Shown here: piece after piece, positions 1 through 5,567 of the stretch
Layout: each line of letters opens with the position of its first letter
Position numbering within the stretch: position 1 is the first letter of the stretch
Assembly: GCA_031267115.1 (NCBI GenBank)
Contig: JAIRZS010000363.1
Location: 1 to 9,508 of the forward strand
Source of the DNA: Treponema sp.
GTDB lineage: Bacteria > Spirochaetota > Spirochaetia > Treponematales > Breznakiellaceae
Direction of reading: 5' to 3'
DNA: 9,508 bases
Notes under the pieces: generated by a model
Databases searched by the model: none
What the model saw: the letters and a program-made list of their open reading frames with translations, nothing else
What the model was told of the DNA's origin: nothing
Position numbers and translations under genes: made by a program

Positions 1-1002
1 TTTGCCGCTCTTGTTAACGGCGTTTCCGGCAAAGGTCCGCAGATAACCGTCGCTCTCGGTAGTAAGGCCGTTGGAACCGGAATTAACGATAGTGCAATTA
101 TTCACATCCGCAGCGCCGCCGTACAGGTAGAGGGCGGAACTCCAGGCTGCGGTTCCGCCGCCGCCGTTCAGGATATCCACATAACTTAGGGAGTTCTCGT
201 TCCGTTTTGAACGGATATCAACATTTCCCCACGCGCCCGCGTTGGTAGTAATGCCGCTCAAAACAATATGCTGGTCCTCAGTGCCGTCCATAACGACGGC
301 GGCGGTAGATGCGACAGTAATACCCGCGCCGGAATCGAAACGGATTATTGTACCCGGCTCTACGGTCAGTTTTGCGGACTCATTTACATTGAATCTATTG
401 TACAACTGCCAGGGTATAGAAAGTTTCCGTATAGTCATGTCGGCGTTTGTGGCACCGGCGCTGTTAACATGGATGTAGCCGTTGGTATTCCCGGTAAAGA
501 CATTATCGCCCGCTATATTCCGCAAAGACCAGAGGTTGGAATAAGCGTAAACAGGCGCTTTACCGCAGTTGCTGACGGTATTTTGCGAAAAGGCGGTCAG
601 AACCCCGCCGCCCTCGGTGGTAATGCCGTTGGAGGCGGAACCGTCGATAAGGCTGTTGGTCATCGAAAGGCTTCCGGGATAGACATGAACCACGCAGCTA
701 TACGCCGCGGTCCCGCTGCCGCCGTTCAGGATATCCACGTAATCAAAGCTGTTGTCCGTCTTGGAACGAATTGTTACTCCGCCCCAGGAACCTTTCGCGG
801 TCCCGCCGATAAGCCTGACATGGCCGCTGAGCGGCTCGTTGTCCGCGCCCAATACCGGGGCGCCTTCGGCGTCCAGAAGCACGGCGGTCCCGTTCAGCTT
901 TATGGTCGAGCCGTCCTGTACCGCGATACCGGCCCCGCTCTTGGTAAACCGGATTGTGGTTCCCGGCAGCACCGTAAGGGTGGCGTTATTGGTTATCTCG
1001 AA
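1..1002 (-). repeat. Two intragenic repeats encoding about 130-150-residue beta-helix-like modules
   Basis: Unit 1 lies at 559-1002 and unit 2 at 1-393 (possibly continuing beyond the edge). Matching landmarks are W373/W558 in G(S/A)WG and YVDILNG at 388-394 and 574-580. At DNA level the units have diverged, but the 20-mer CCGCCGTTCAGGATATCCAC is identical at 161-180 and 719-738. The spacing between matching motifs (185-203 residues) varies because of a loop insertion in unit 1. The units probably arose by duplication inside the gene. Confidence 0.8.
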
Positions 1003-1902
1003 CTGGCCCATCCCGTTGTATACATAGGTTTTTTGCTGCCCCGCCTCTCCCAGAATAGAATCCTGGGTTATGGAACCGGTTATTTCCGGATCGGAAATAA
1101 CGGAGGATTTCCCGTCAAAAACGGTCGCTGTTCTTGACACGGGGACCAGGGCGTAACCATCAAGCCCGGCTATGCTTACGGTAACGGTCTGGGTAGAACC
1201 AACGCCGCTTACCGCAAGAAGCCATTTGCCGCCCGAAAAGCTCAGCGCCCCTTTTGTCAGTGCGGTGTTCGGCGTAACCGTGATATGGGAAGCCTCAAGG
1301 CCGACGGTTTCTACGCCGCTTGTCCCCGCCGCTGTCGAAGCCAAGGTGAGCGAAAGCTGGGTTGTGGCTTCGGTTTGGCTGCCGTTGGCCGCAAGCGCGT
1401 TAAAGTACAGCGGCGCGGCGGGGTTCAGGGTCAGACCCTCGGAAGGGACCGCCGCCGTGGTGTTGTCTTCGCAGGCAATGCCGTTGGGCGCTGTAATATT
1501 GGTCATTGCGCCCGTGGTAACGTTTATCGTTACATTAAACGTTACGTTCACATTAACTGTAGGCTGGAGTACCACTACGCCCCCGTCCTGGACGCTTAGC
1601 ACCTTCCCTTTGCTTTTTTTCGACGGGCTGCCGTTGGCATAGGCGATAAGCAGTTCATAGACATCCTCCGCCTTGGCGGTATAGGCCCTGTTATAGCTTG
1701 CGGCGGGCGGCACGGTTTCGGTTACCGTCATGGTATAGGTGTTGCCGCCGGCATCGGTGCTTGTGTAAACGGCGGTCTGGGGGTCGGACGGGTCAGAGGA
1801 GCCGCCATCCCCTCCTCCGTCCGCAGGGCAGCCTGCAAAAACTAAAATTGCCGCTGTTAAAAAAACGGCAAAGCCGAACAATACGCCATGTTTCCTTTTC
1901 AT
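1..1902 (-). CDS. Large surface lipoprotein with Ig-like and beta-helix-like repeats (C-terminus beyond window)
   Basis: An uninterrupted frame of 634 codons runs from ATG at 1902 off the left edge. The start has a clear ribosome site (AAGGAG, 6 nt upstream). The N-terminus is MKRKH, a hydrophobic stretch and lipobox VFAGC with Cys25, followed by a Gly/Asp/Ser-rich tether, so export and lipid anchoring are expected. Residues about 115-131 alternate Asn/Thr/Val. Residues about 175-275 resemble the Ig-like modules common in treponemal surface proteins. Residues 301-448 and 504-634 are two copies of a module sharing LTV.PGT.IRF, G(S/A)WG, DIRSK/TIRSK, YVDILNG, NG(I/L)TTE and a final GK; this pattern fits a right-handed parallel beta-helix. 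Copy 1 has about 17 extra residues in a loop. The role is unknown; surface adhesion or polysaccharide binding is a guess. It is divergent from the sugar-binding gene. The reading frame and lipoprotein call are secure, the folds inferred. Confidence 0.88.
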   Translation of the reverse strand, partial: MKRKHGVLFGFAVFLTAAILVFAGCPADGGGDGGSSDPSDPQTAVYTSTDAGGNTYTMTVTETVPPAASYNRAYTAKAEDVYELLIAYANGSPSKKSKGKVLSVQDGGVVVLQPTVNVNVTFNVTINVTTGAMTNITAPNGIACEDNTTAAVPSEGLTLNPAAPLYFNALAANGSQTEATTQLSLTLASTAAGTSGVETVGLEASHITVTPNTALTKGALSFSGGKWLLAVSGVGSTQTVTVSIAGLDGYALVPVSRTATVFDGKSSVISDPEITGSITQDSILGEAGQQKTYVYNGMGQFEITNNATLTVLPGTTIRFTKSGAGIAVQDGSTIKLNGTAVLLDAEGAPVLGADNEPLSGHVRLIGGTAKGSWGGVTIRSKTDNSFDYVDILNGGSGTAAYSCVVHVYPGSLSMTNSLIDGSASNGITTEGGGVLTAFSQNTVSNCGKAPVYAYSNLWSLRNIAGDNVFTGNTNGYIHVNSAGATNADMTIRKLSIPWQLYNRFNVNESAKLTVEPGTIIRFDSGAGITVASTAAVVMDGTEDQHIVLSGITTNAGAWGNVDIRSKRNENSLSYVDILNGGGGTAAWSSALYLYGGAADVNNCTIVNSGSNGLTTESDGYLRTFAGNAVNKSGK

Positions 1903-1908
1903 GGTATG

Positions 1909-1914
1909 CTCCTT
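1909..1914 (-). promoter_or_regulatory. Ribosome binding site of the surface lipoprotein gene
   Basis: On the minus strand AAGGAG lies 6 nt before ATG 1902. It fixes the start, which also gives a standard lipoprotein signal peptide. No convincing -35/-10 pair was seen upstream of it. Confidence 0.8.
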
Positions 1915-2098
1915 GAACCGGCCTCCCGGAATTGGCCGCGAAAGCGACCGGCGGGCCGGTAAAACTATTTCACGGCAGGAGAATTTTTCTCCCGCAGATA
2001 AACGGCAGGAGGAGTTGCCCCCTGCCAAAGCCGGAAACTCCGGCGGTATTCTCGTTACCAATAGAAAGAAGTTCAAGGAGGGGGAAGTCTCCCCCTAC

Positions 2099-2119
2099 GG
2101 GCGCAACACGGTTGCGCCC
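2099..2119. repeat. 9-bp-stem hairpin, 3-nt loop
   Basis: GGGCGCAAC and GTTGCGCCC flank the loop ACG. It sits between a G/C hairpin at 2079-2096 and another at 2122-2136. No T-tract follows on either side, so it is not a standard intrinsic terminator; it is more likely a REP-type element. Confidence 0.75.
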
Positions 2120-2191
2120 TACCCCCTCTGCGGGGGCTGACGGCCAGTCGCTTTCCGCCCCCGCAACGCCCCCAAATTCAGACAGTACCCA

Positions 2192-2242
2192 GAAGTTTTG
2201 CTTGGCAAAACTTCGAAAATGAAAACGCTCCGCGTTTTCATT
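2192..2242. repeat. Back-to-back perfect hairpins
   Basis: GAAGTTTTGC and GCAAAACTTC (2192-2201, 2205-2214) flank TTG. Three bases later AATGAAAACGC and GCGTTTTCATT (2218-2228, 2232-2242) flank TCC. The 10-bp and 11-bp arms match perfectly. Their AT-rich character differs from the GC-rich hairpins around them, which suggests a separate repeat family. Confidence 0.8.
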
Positions 2243-2243
2243 C

Positions 2244-2287
2244 CGCAACGCCCCTGGGCCTGGCGACGCAACGCCCCTGGACCTGGC
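2244..2287. repeat. Two-copy 23-bp tandem repeat
   Basis: CGCAACGCCCCTGG(G/A)CCTGGC occurs at 2244-2264 and 2267-2287 with one mismatch and a 2-bp spacer (GA). A shorter relative, CGCAACGCC, starts at 2162. This supports local duplication inside the spacer. Confidence 0.8.
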
Positions 2288-2331
2288 CGGAAACTCCGGC
2301 GCCATTCTCGTTAAATCGGCGTACAAAAGGT

Positions 2332-2337
2332 TATAAT
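2332..2337 (+). promoter_or_regulatory. Candidate -10 box (P1) for the sensor operon
   Basis: TATAAT is a perfect sigma-70 -10 hexamer, but the -35 is weak (best TTAAAT at 2311-2316, spacer 15). Transcription from here would begin near 2343 and give a leader of about 145 nt carrying the inverted repeats at 2348-2384 and 2388-2457. This is inference from motif matching only. Confidence 0.45.
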
Positions 2338-2347
2338 TCCTTGCCCG

Positions 2348-2384
2348 CCAAATCCGGTTTTATGTGATTTTTAACCGGATTTGG
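2348..2384 (+). promoter_or_regulatory. 12-bp perfect inverted repeat upstream of the solute-binding gene
   Basis: CCAAATCCGGTT (2348-2359) and AACCGGATTTGG (2373-2384) are exact inverted copies separated by 13 nt. No T-run follows, so it is not a typical terminator. It could be the first helix of a leader RNA from P1, or a dyad-symmetric operator. The arm centres are about 25 bp apart, which would place the half-sites on the same face of DNA for a dimeric or tetrameric regulator. Confidence 0.6.
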
Positions 2385-2468
2385 AAACCTGTAATCACCC
2401 CAGGGGTGATTTTTGAAGAAAAATTGGGGTGATTTTGGGGTGATTTCTGATTACAGGCGGAAAAATTT

Positions 2469-2477
2469 TGCTAGAAT
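2469..2477 (+). promoter_or_regulatory. Candidate extended -10 promoter (P2)
   Basis: TGCTAGAAT matches the TGn extended -10 form with 5 of 6 hexamer bases. ATTACA at 2450-2455 is a possible -35 with a 16-bp spacer. Transcription would start around 2484, giving an almost leaderless mRNA and placing the GGGGTGAT copies in operator positions. It competes with P1 as the promoter of the operon. Confidence 0.4.
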
Positions 2478-2483
2478 GGGGTG
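2478..2483 (+). promoter_or_regulatory. Ribosome binding site that decides the solute-binding protein start
   Basis: GGGGTG(AT) resembles the extended Shine-Dalgarno GGAGGTGAT. The four G residues end 7 nt before ATG 2489 and 4 nt before ATG 2486, so 2489 is preferred. This is the fourth copy of the repeat found upstream. Confidence 0.6.
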
Positions 2484-2488
2484 ATATG

Positions 2489-3853
2489 ATGAAAAGCAAC
2501 AAACGGAAAACAATGCGCCGGGCGCTTTGCCTGGCCTTCGCCGTCCTCGCGGCCGGCTGCAAAGGGAAGGCCGGTTTAAATTCCCGGGAACCTGTAACCA
2601 TCACCATGTGGCACAATTACGGCGGCATACTTCAGGAGACTATGGACGAGCTTGTCGACGAGTTCAACGCCTCCCGGGGCCGGGAACAGGGGGTGATTAT
2701 CAGCGTTACCTCCATCTCCGCTTCCCGGGAACTGAACGAGCAGCTCTCGAAGATCGCCGCCGGGGACCCCGGCGTTCCAAAGATGCCGGACCTTGCGGCG
2801 GTTTACCCGGCTATGGCTATGGTTCTGGAAAAGGCGGGGCTTATTGCCCCCCTGGACGATCTCTTTACGGAGAAGGAACTTTCGGCCTATCTGCCCCGGT
2901 TCGTGGAAGAGGGCCGCCTTTCCGACGGAAAGCTCTACGTGTTTCCGGTGGCAAAAAGCACCGAGGCGCTTTTTGTAAACAAGACATTTTTTGACCGTTT
3001 TTCCGCCGCTTCCGGAAGGGTCGAAAACCTTTCTACCTTTGAGGGGCTGGCTTCGGCGGCTCTGCATTACTACCAATGGACCGACAGCCAGACCCCGGAT
3101 ATTCCGGGGGACGGCAAGGCTTTCTTTACGGCGGATTCCTGGTTCAATATCGCCATGGTGGGCATGGCCCAGCTTGGCGGGGATTTTGCAGGCAGCGGCA
3201 GGCCGGACACCGGCGCGGGTACTTATAGAAGAATTTGGGATATCTGCGTACCGCCGGCCCTTGCGGGGGCTTATGCGGTAGCGGATAACTATTCCAGCAG
3301 CCTTTCCAAAGCCGGGGAAATAACCGCCTCCACAGGCTCCACGGCGGGCATACTGTTTTACGGGGACACGGTAACCTACGCGGACAATACCAGCGAAAAA
3401 GTTGAATACCTTGTCCTGCCCTACCCGGTGTTCGAGGGCGGCGCAAAGGTAGCCCTCCAGCGGGGGGCGGGCATGGCGGTCGCCAAATCCACGCCCCAAA
3501 AGGAAACGGCGGCGGCGCTTTTCCTCAAATGGTTTACCGCGCCGGACCAGAATATGCGCTTCGTCGCCTCCACGGGCTATCTGCCCGTAACCTATGACGC
3601 CTTCGGGAAAAAAATGACCGGCGGGACCGAGGCGGCGGGGAACAGCGCTGTCAGGCGGCTTATGGGGGCGACCGCGCAGATCTACGAGCAGTACGACTTT
3701 ATTGTCGCGCCGAACCTGGACGGCATAGACCGCATAACCCGCGAATACGAGGCCGCCGTCAAGCGGGCCATGCAGGAGGGCCGCCAAAGGGTGGCCGCCG
3801 GCGAGGACGCCGCCAGGGTAAGCGGGGAACTTTTCGCGGCCTTTGCCCGTTAG
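2489..3853 (+). CDS. Extracellular solute-binding lipoprotein, family 1 (sugar-binding type)
   Basis: The 454-residue product matches the usual length of family 1 (SBP_bac_1, UgpB/MalE-like) binding proteins. After a basic N-terminus comes a hydrophobic stretch ending in lipobox LAAGC (Cys24), so it should be a lipoprotein. Family traits follow in order: TITMWHNYGG just after the tether, a PDLAAVYP segment, a KLYVFPVAKSTEALFVNK strand-helix region, GSTAGILFYGD, and near the C-terminus FLKWFTAPDQN followed by STGYLPVT. The ligand is probably a sugar or oligosaccharide, but specificity cannot be read from the sequence. ATG 2489 is chosen by the ribosome site; ATG 2486 would add one residue. The next gene starts 24 nt downstream and is a membrane regulator. 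With no permease or ATPase gene nearby, the protein may present its ligand to that regulator, or may serve transporters encoded elsewhere. Confidence 0.9.
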   Translation: MKSNKRKTMRRALCLAFAVLAAGCKGKAGLNSREPVTITMWHNYGGILQETMDELVDEFNASRGREQGVIISVTSISASRELNEQLSKIAAGDPGVPKMPDLAAVYPAMAMVLEKAGLIAPLDDLFTEKELSAYLPRFVEEGRLSDGKLYVFPVAKSTEALFVNKTFFDRFSAASGRVENLSTFEGLASAALHYYQWTDSQTPDIPGDGKAFFTADSWFNIAMVGMAQLGGDFAGSGRPDTGAGTYRRIWDICVPPALAGAYAVADNYSSSLSKAGEITASTGSTAGILFYGDTVTYADNTSEKVEYLVLPYPVFEGGAKVALQRGAGMAVAKSTPQKETAAALFLKWFTAPDQNMRFVASTGYLPVTYDAFGKKMTGGTEAAGNSAVRRLMGATAQIYEQYDFIVAPNLDGIDRITREYEAAVKRAMQEGRQRVAAGEDAARVSGELFAAFAR

Positions 3854-3877
3854 GGGCGGGTCGGGCAAGGCGGCGGC

Positions 3878-5539
3878 ATGGCGTTTCAGGATATTTTCAA
3901 CCCGGTACGGCGGTTCTTCTCGCCGGGAAAATTCAGGGGTTTTAAAAGAAACAATTTTTCCCTTTCCCTGCGTCTTTCCGCCTTTTTCGCGGTTTTCGCC
4001 GCCGCCATCATTCTGGTTTCCGCCCTTATACTCTTTTCGACAGGTGTGTTTTCCCTGGGCCTTACCGAAAACAAGGTTTTCCTTGAAAACGAACTTGCCC
4101 ATATCGCCAACAGGCTTGAAAGCGGGTACAGCGTCCTTTCCGCGGAGGGCGTTTCCCTGTCCAAAAAGCTTACGGAACAGATCGAGTGGGAACTCGATTC
4201 CCTGGGGGCCTCGCCGGAGGATCTCCGAAAGACGCCGGGCCTGATTGAGCCGGTGCTGCGGAGCCTTATGGACCCCCTCATCACTGCCCTGGAAAAGAAC
4301 ATAGTCAGCGGGATATACGTTGCCCTGAACGCCACGGTAAACCCGGCGGCTCCGGGCGCGGAAAATTCCCGCGCGGGCATCGCGATCCAAAACTCGGAAC
4401 CCAATGTCCTGAACAGGTCGGCTTCTTCCCTCCATTATCTTAAAGGCCCCCGCTCCCTTGTCCGGGAATGGGGCTTATACATGCGGCCCCAGTGGACCAT
4501 GGAATTCACCGTAAGCCCCGGCGATTTCTGGCATGAAACTATGAAGTTCGCCCGGGTAGACATGGATATTTCCCGGCTCTATTACTGGGTCCCCGCTTCG
4601 GTTTCCGAAGGCGATTACCGGGAAGTGATACGCCTCTGCGTCCCCCTGCGGGCCTCGAACGGCGCCGTGCTGGGGGTCTGCGGTTTCGATATCAGCGATA
4701 TGCTGTTCAAACTGCAAAATGTCCCGGACAATTCCATACACCGGCGGGTTTTTTCGGTATTCGGGCCGCTGAACAACAATTTTTTCGACGCTTCCCGGTC
4801 CCTGATAGCCGCCAACCAGGGAACCCGTTTCAAGTTATCCGGCGTCCTCTCGATTGGGGAAAACAAAGGCGCGCTTCCCACTTTTACCGATTCGGAGGGG
4901 CGTTACGCGGGCCTGTGGCGGCCCGTCAAACTGTACCCCAACAACGCCGTCTACAGCGGCCAGCAGTGGGCCGCGGCGGTGATGATGCCCCAAAGCGATC
5001 TCGACGCCTATGTGATGCGGAGAAACCGGGGCATACTGGCGCTGCTTTTGGTTCTCCTGGTCCTCAGCGTCGCCCTGGCCATACCCCTTAGCCAGAGATA
5101 TTTTACCCCGGTGTACCGCGCCATTGACAGCGTAAAAGAAAAGGGCCTTTCGGATTACGAAAAGACCCATATCCGGGAGATAGACGATCTTTTCGCCTTC
5201 CTTGCCGAGCGGGACGAACGGGCCGCCCAAAGCGGCGCAAGTGCGGAAACGGGAAAGCAAACTATCCAGGCCGCCGTAACGCTTACGGCGCATTTTACCG
5301 TTTTCCTGAAAAACCTTGCCACCCTTTCAAAAGCCGAACGCTCCGTATTCAACCTGTACGCCCAGGGCCATTCCGCCAAGGAAATCGCCTATACCCTATA
5401 CCTGTCCATGAATACCATCAAGACCCATAACAAGCGCATCTACGCAAAGCTGGGCGTAAGTTCCCGCAAGGAAATGATGGTGTATGTCGGCATGATGAAC
5501 GGCGGGGATCCCTACCGGCAGGATAATCCGGGGCATTGA
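3878..5539 (+). CDS. Membrane-bound LuxR-type regulator with Cache-like extracytoplasmic sensor
   Basis: This 553-residue protein joins a sensor directly to a DNA-binding domain. Residues 33-58 form transmembrane segment 1, about 59-384 lie outside the membrane, 385-404 form segment 2, and 405-450 are a short HAMP-like or helical connector. Residues 481-540 form a LuxR/GerE helix-turn-helix: LSKAERSVFNLYAQGHSAKEIA followed by LSMNTIKTHNKRIYAKLGV. The outer domain has a dCache-like signature at 262-273 (NGAVLGVCGFDIS). No kinase, receiver or nucleotide cyclase domain is seen, so it would be a one-component transmembrane regulator that binds DNA from the membrane, as ToxR- or CadC-type proteins do with other folds. 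AAGG lies 7 nt before the ATG. It is co-directional with the binding-protein gene and probably co-transcribed. Likely targets are its own operon (the repeats at 2388-2485) or sugar-use genes elsewhere; that is inference. Confidence 0.88.
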   Translation: MAFQDIFNPVRRFFSPGKFRGFKRNNFSLSLRLSAFFAVFAAAIILVSALILFSTGVFSLGLTENKVFLENELAHIANRLESGYSVLSAEGVSLSKKLTEQIEWELDSLGASPEDLRKTPGLIEPVLRSLMDPLITALEKNIVSGIYVALNATVNPAAPGAENSRAGIAIQNSEPNVLNRSASSLHYLKGPRSLVREWGLYMRPQWTMEFTVSPGDFWHETMKFARVDMDISRLYYWVPASVSEGDYREVIRLCVPLRASNGAVLGVCGFDISDMLFKLQNVPDNSIHRRVFSVFGPLNNNFFDASRSLIAANQGTRFKLSGVLSIGENKGALPTFTDSEGRYAGLWRPVKLYPNNAVYSGQQWAAAVMMPQSDLDAYVMRRNRGILALLLVLLVLSVALAIPLSQRYFTPVYRAIDSVKEKGLSDYEKTHIREIDDLFAFLAERDERAAQSGASAETGKQTIQAAVTLTAHFTVFLKNLATLSKAERSVFNLYAQGHSAKEIAYTLYLSMNTIKTHNKRIYAKLGVSSRKEMMVYVGMMNGGDPYRQDNPGH

Positions 5540-5567
5540 TGTCCGGCAGGGGTGCAGATGGGACAAC
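5540..5567. other. 28-nt convergent intergenic gap
   Basis: The regulator gene and the J-domain gene end facing each other here. I see no stem followed by a T-tract for either strand, so transcripts may overlap or terminate by another mechanism. Confidence 0.6.

Larger units (their letters stand above)
2030..2313. repeat. 28-nt direct repeat at both ends of a 228-bp segment
   Basis: GCCGGAAACTCCGGC followed by G..ATTCTCGTTA occurs at 2030-2057 and 2286-2313 with only two mismatches. The first 15 bases of each copy form a small hairpin (6-bp stem, loop AAC). The enclosed 228 bp holds the strongest hairpins and the tandem repeat and has no transposase gene. It could be a small non-autonomous element or the product of recombination between dispersed repeats. 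Confidence 0.7.
1903..2343. repeat. Palindrome-rich divergent spacer (REP-like mosaic)
   Basis: No credible gene was found here. Perfect or near-perfect inverted repeats follow one another: 1947-1960 (6-bp arms), 1978-1992 (GGAGAA/TTCTCC), 2004-2026 (GGCAGG/CCTGCC), 2030-2044 (GCCGGA/TCCGGC), 2079-2096 (7-bp arms), 2099-2119 (GGGCGCAAC/GTTGCGCCC), 2122-2136 (5-bp arms), 2192-2214 (10-bp arms), 2218-2242 (11-bp arms) and 2286-2300. The density and the partial repetition of segments suggest several copies of dispersed palindromic elements rather than a single terminator. Since the flanking genes diverge, terminators are not expected here. Genome-wide copies cannot be seen from this window. Confidence 0.65.
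2388..2485 (+). promoter_or_regulatory. Structured leader/operator with four GGGGTGAT copies
   Basis: GGGGTGAT occurs at 2403, 2426, 2437 and 2478; the last copy is also the ribosome site of the following gene. The offsets (23, 11 and 41 bp) are near whole helical turns. One inverse copy, AATCACCCC at 2393-2401, can pair with any of the four. CCTGTAATCA (2388-2397) is the exact inverse of TGATTACAGG (2448-2457) and closes the region, and ATTTTT/AAAAAT around GAAG (2409-2424) forms an inner hairpin. As RNA this allows alternative folds that expose or hide the ribosome site; as DNA it is a phased array of binding sites. Both readings are inference, the repeats are directly visible. Confidence 0.6.

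Noticed and set aside
268..1137. A 289-codon open frame antisense to the surface lipoprotein
   Set aside because: The minus-strand frame has a lipobox, a ribosome site and internal protein repeats; this one has none of these.
1970..2326. A 118-codon open frame on the minus strand in the divergent spacer
   Set aside because: It is made entirely of the palindromes and tandem repeats, has no clear ribosome site and no recognisable domain. Annotating it as a gene is likely an artefact of the repeats.
2468..2488. TTG 2468 or ATG 2486 as the solute-binding protein start
   Set aside because: TTG 2468 lies upstream of the ribosome site and inside a -10-like box. ATG 2486 is possible but too close to the G-run; it changes the protein by only one residue.
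1903..2488. CRISPR array or tRNA/rRNA gene in the repeat-rich spacer
   Set aside because: Repeats are not regularly spaced with unique spacers, and no cloverleaf or rRNA signature was found.
2576..4435. A 619-codon open frame antisense to the solute-binding and regulator genes
   Set aside because: It spans two well-supported genes on the other strand and shows no family motifs. Long antisense frames are common in GC-rich coding sequence.
5540..5567. Bidirectional terminator between the convergent operons
   Set aside because: No stem of useful length with a T-tract is visible in the 28-nt gap.
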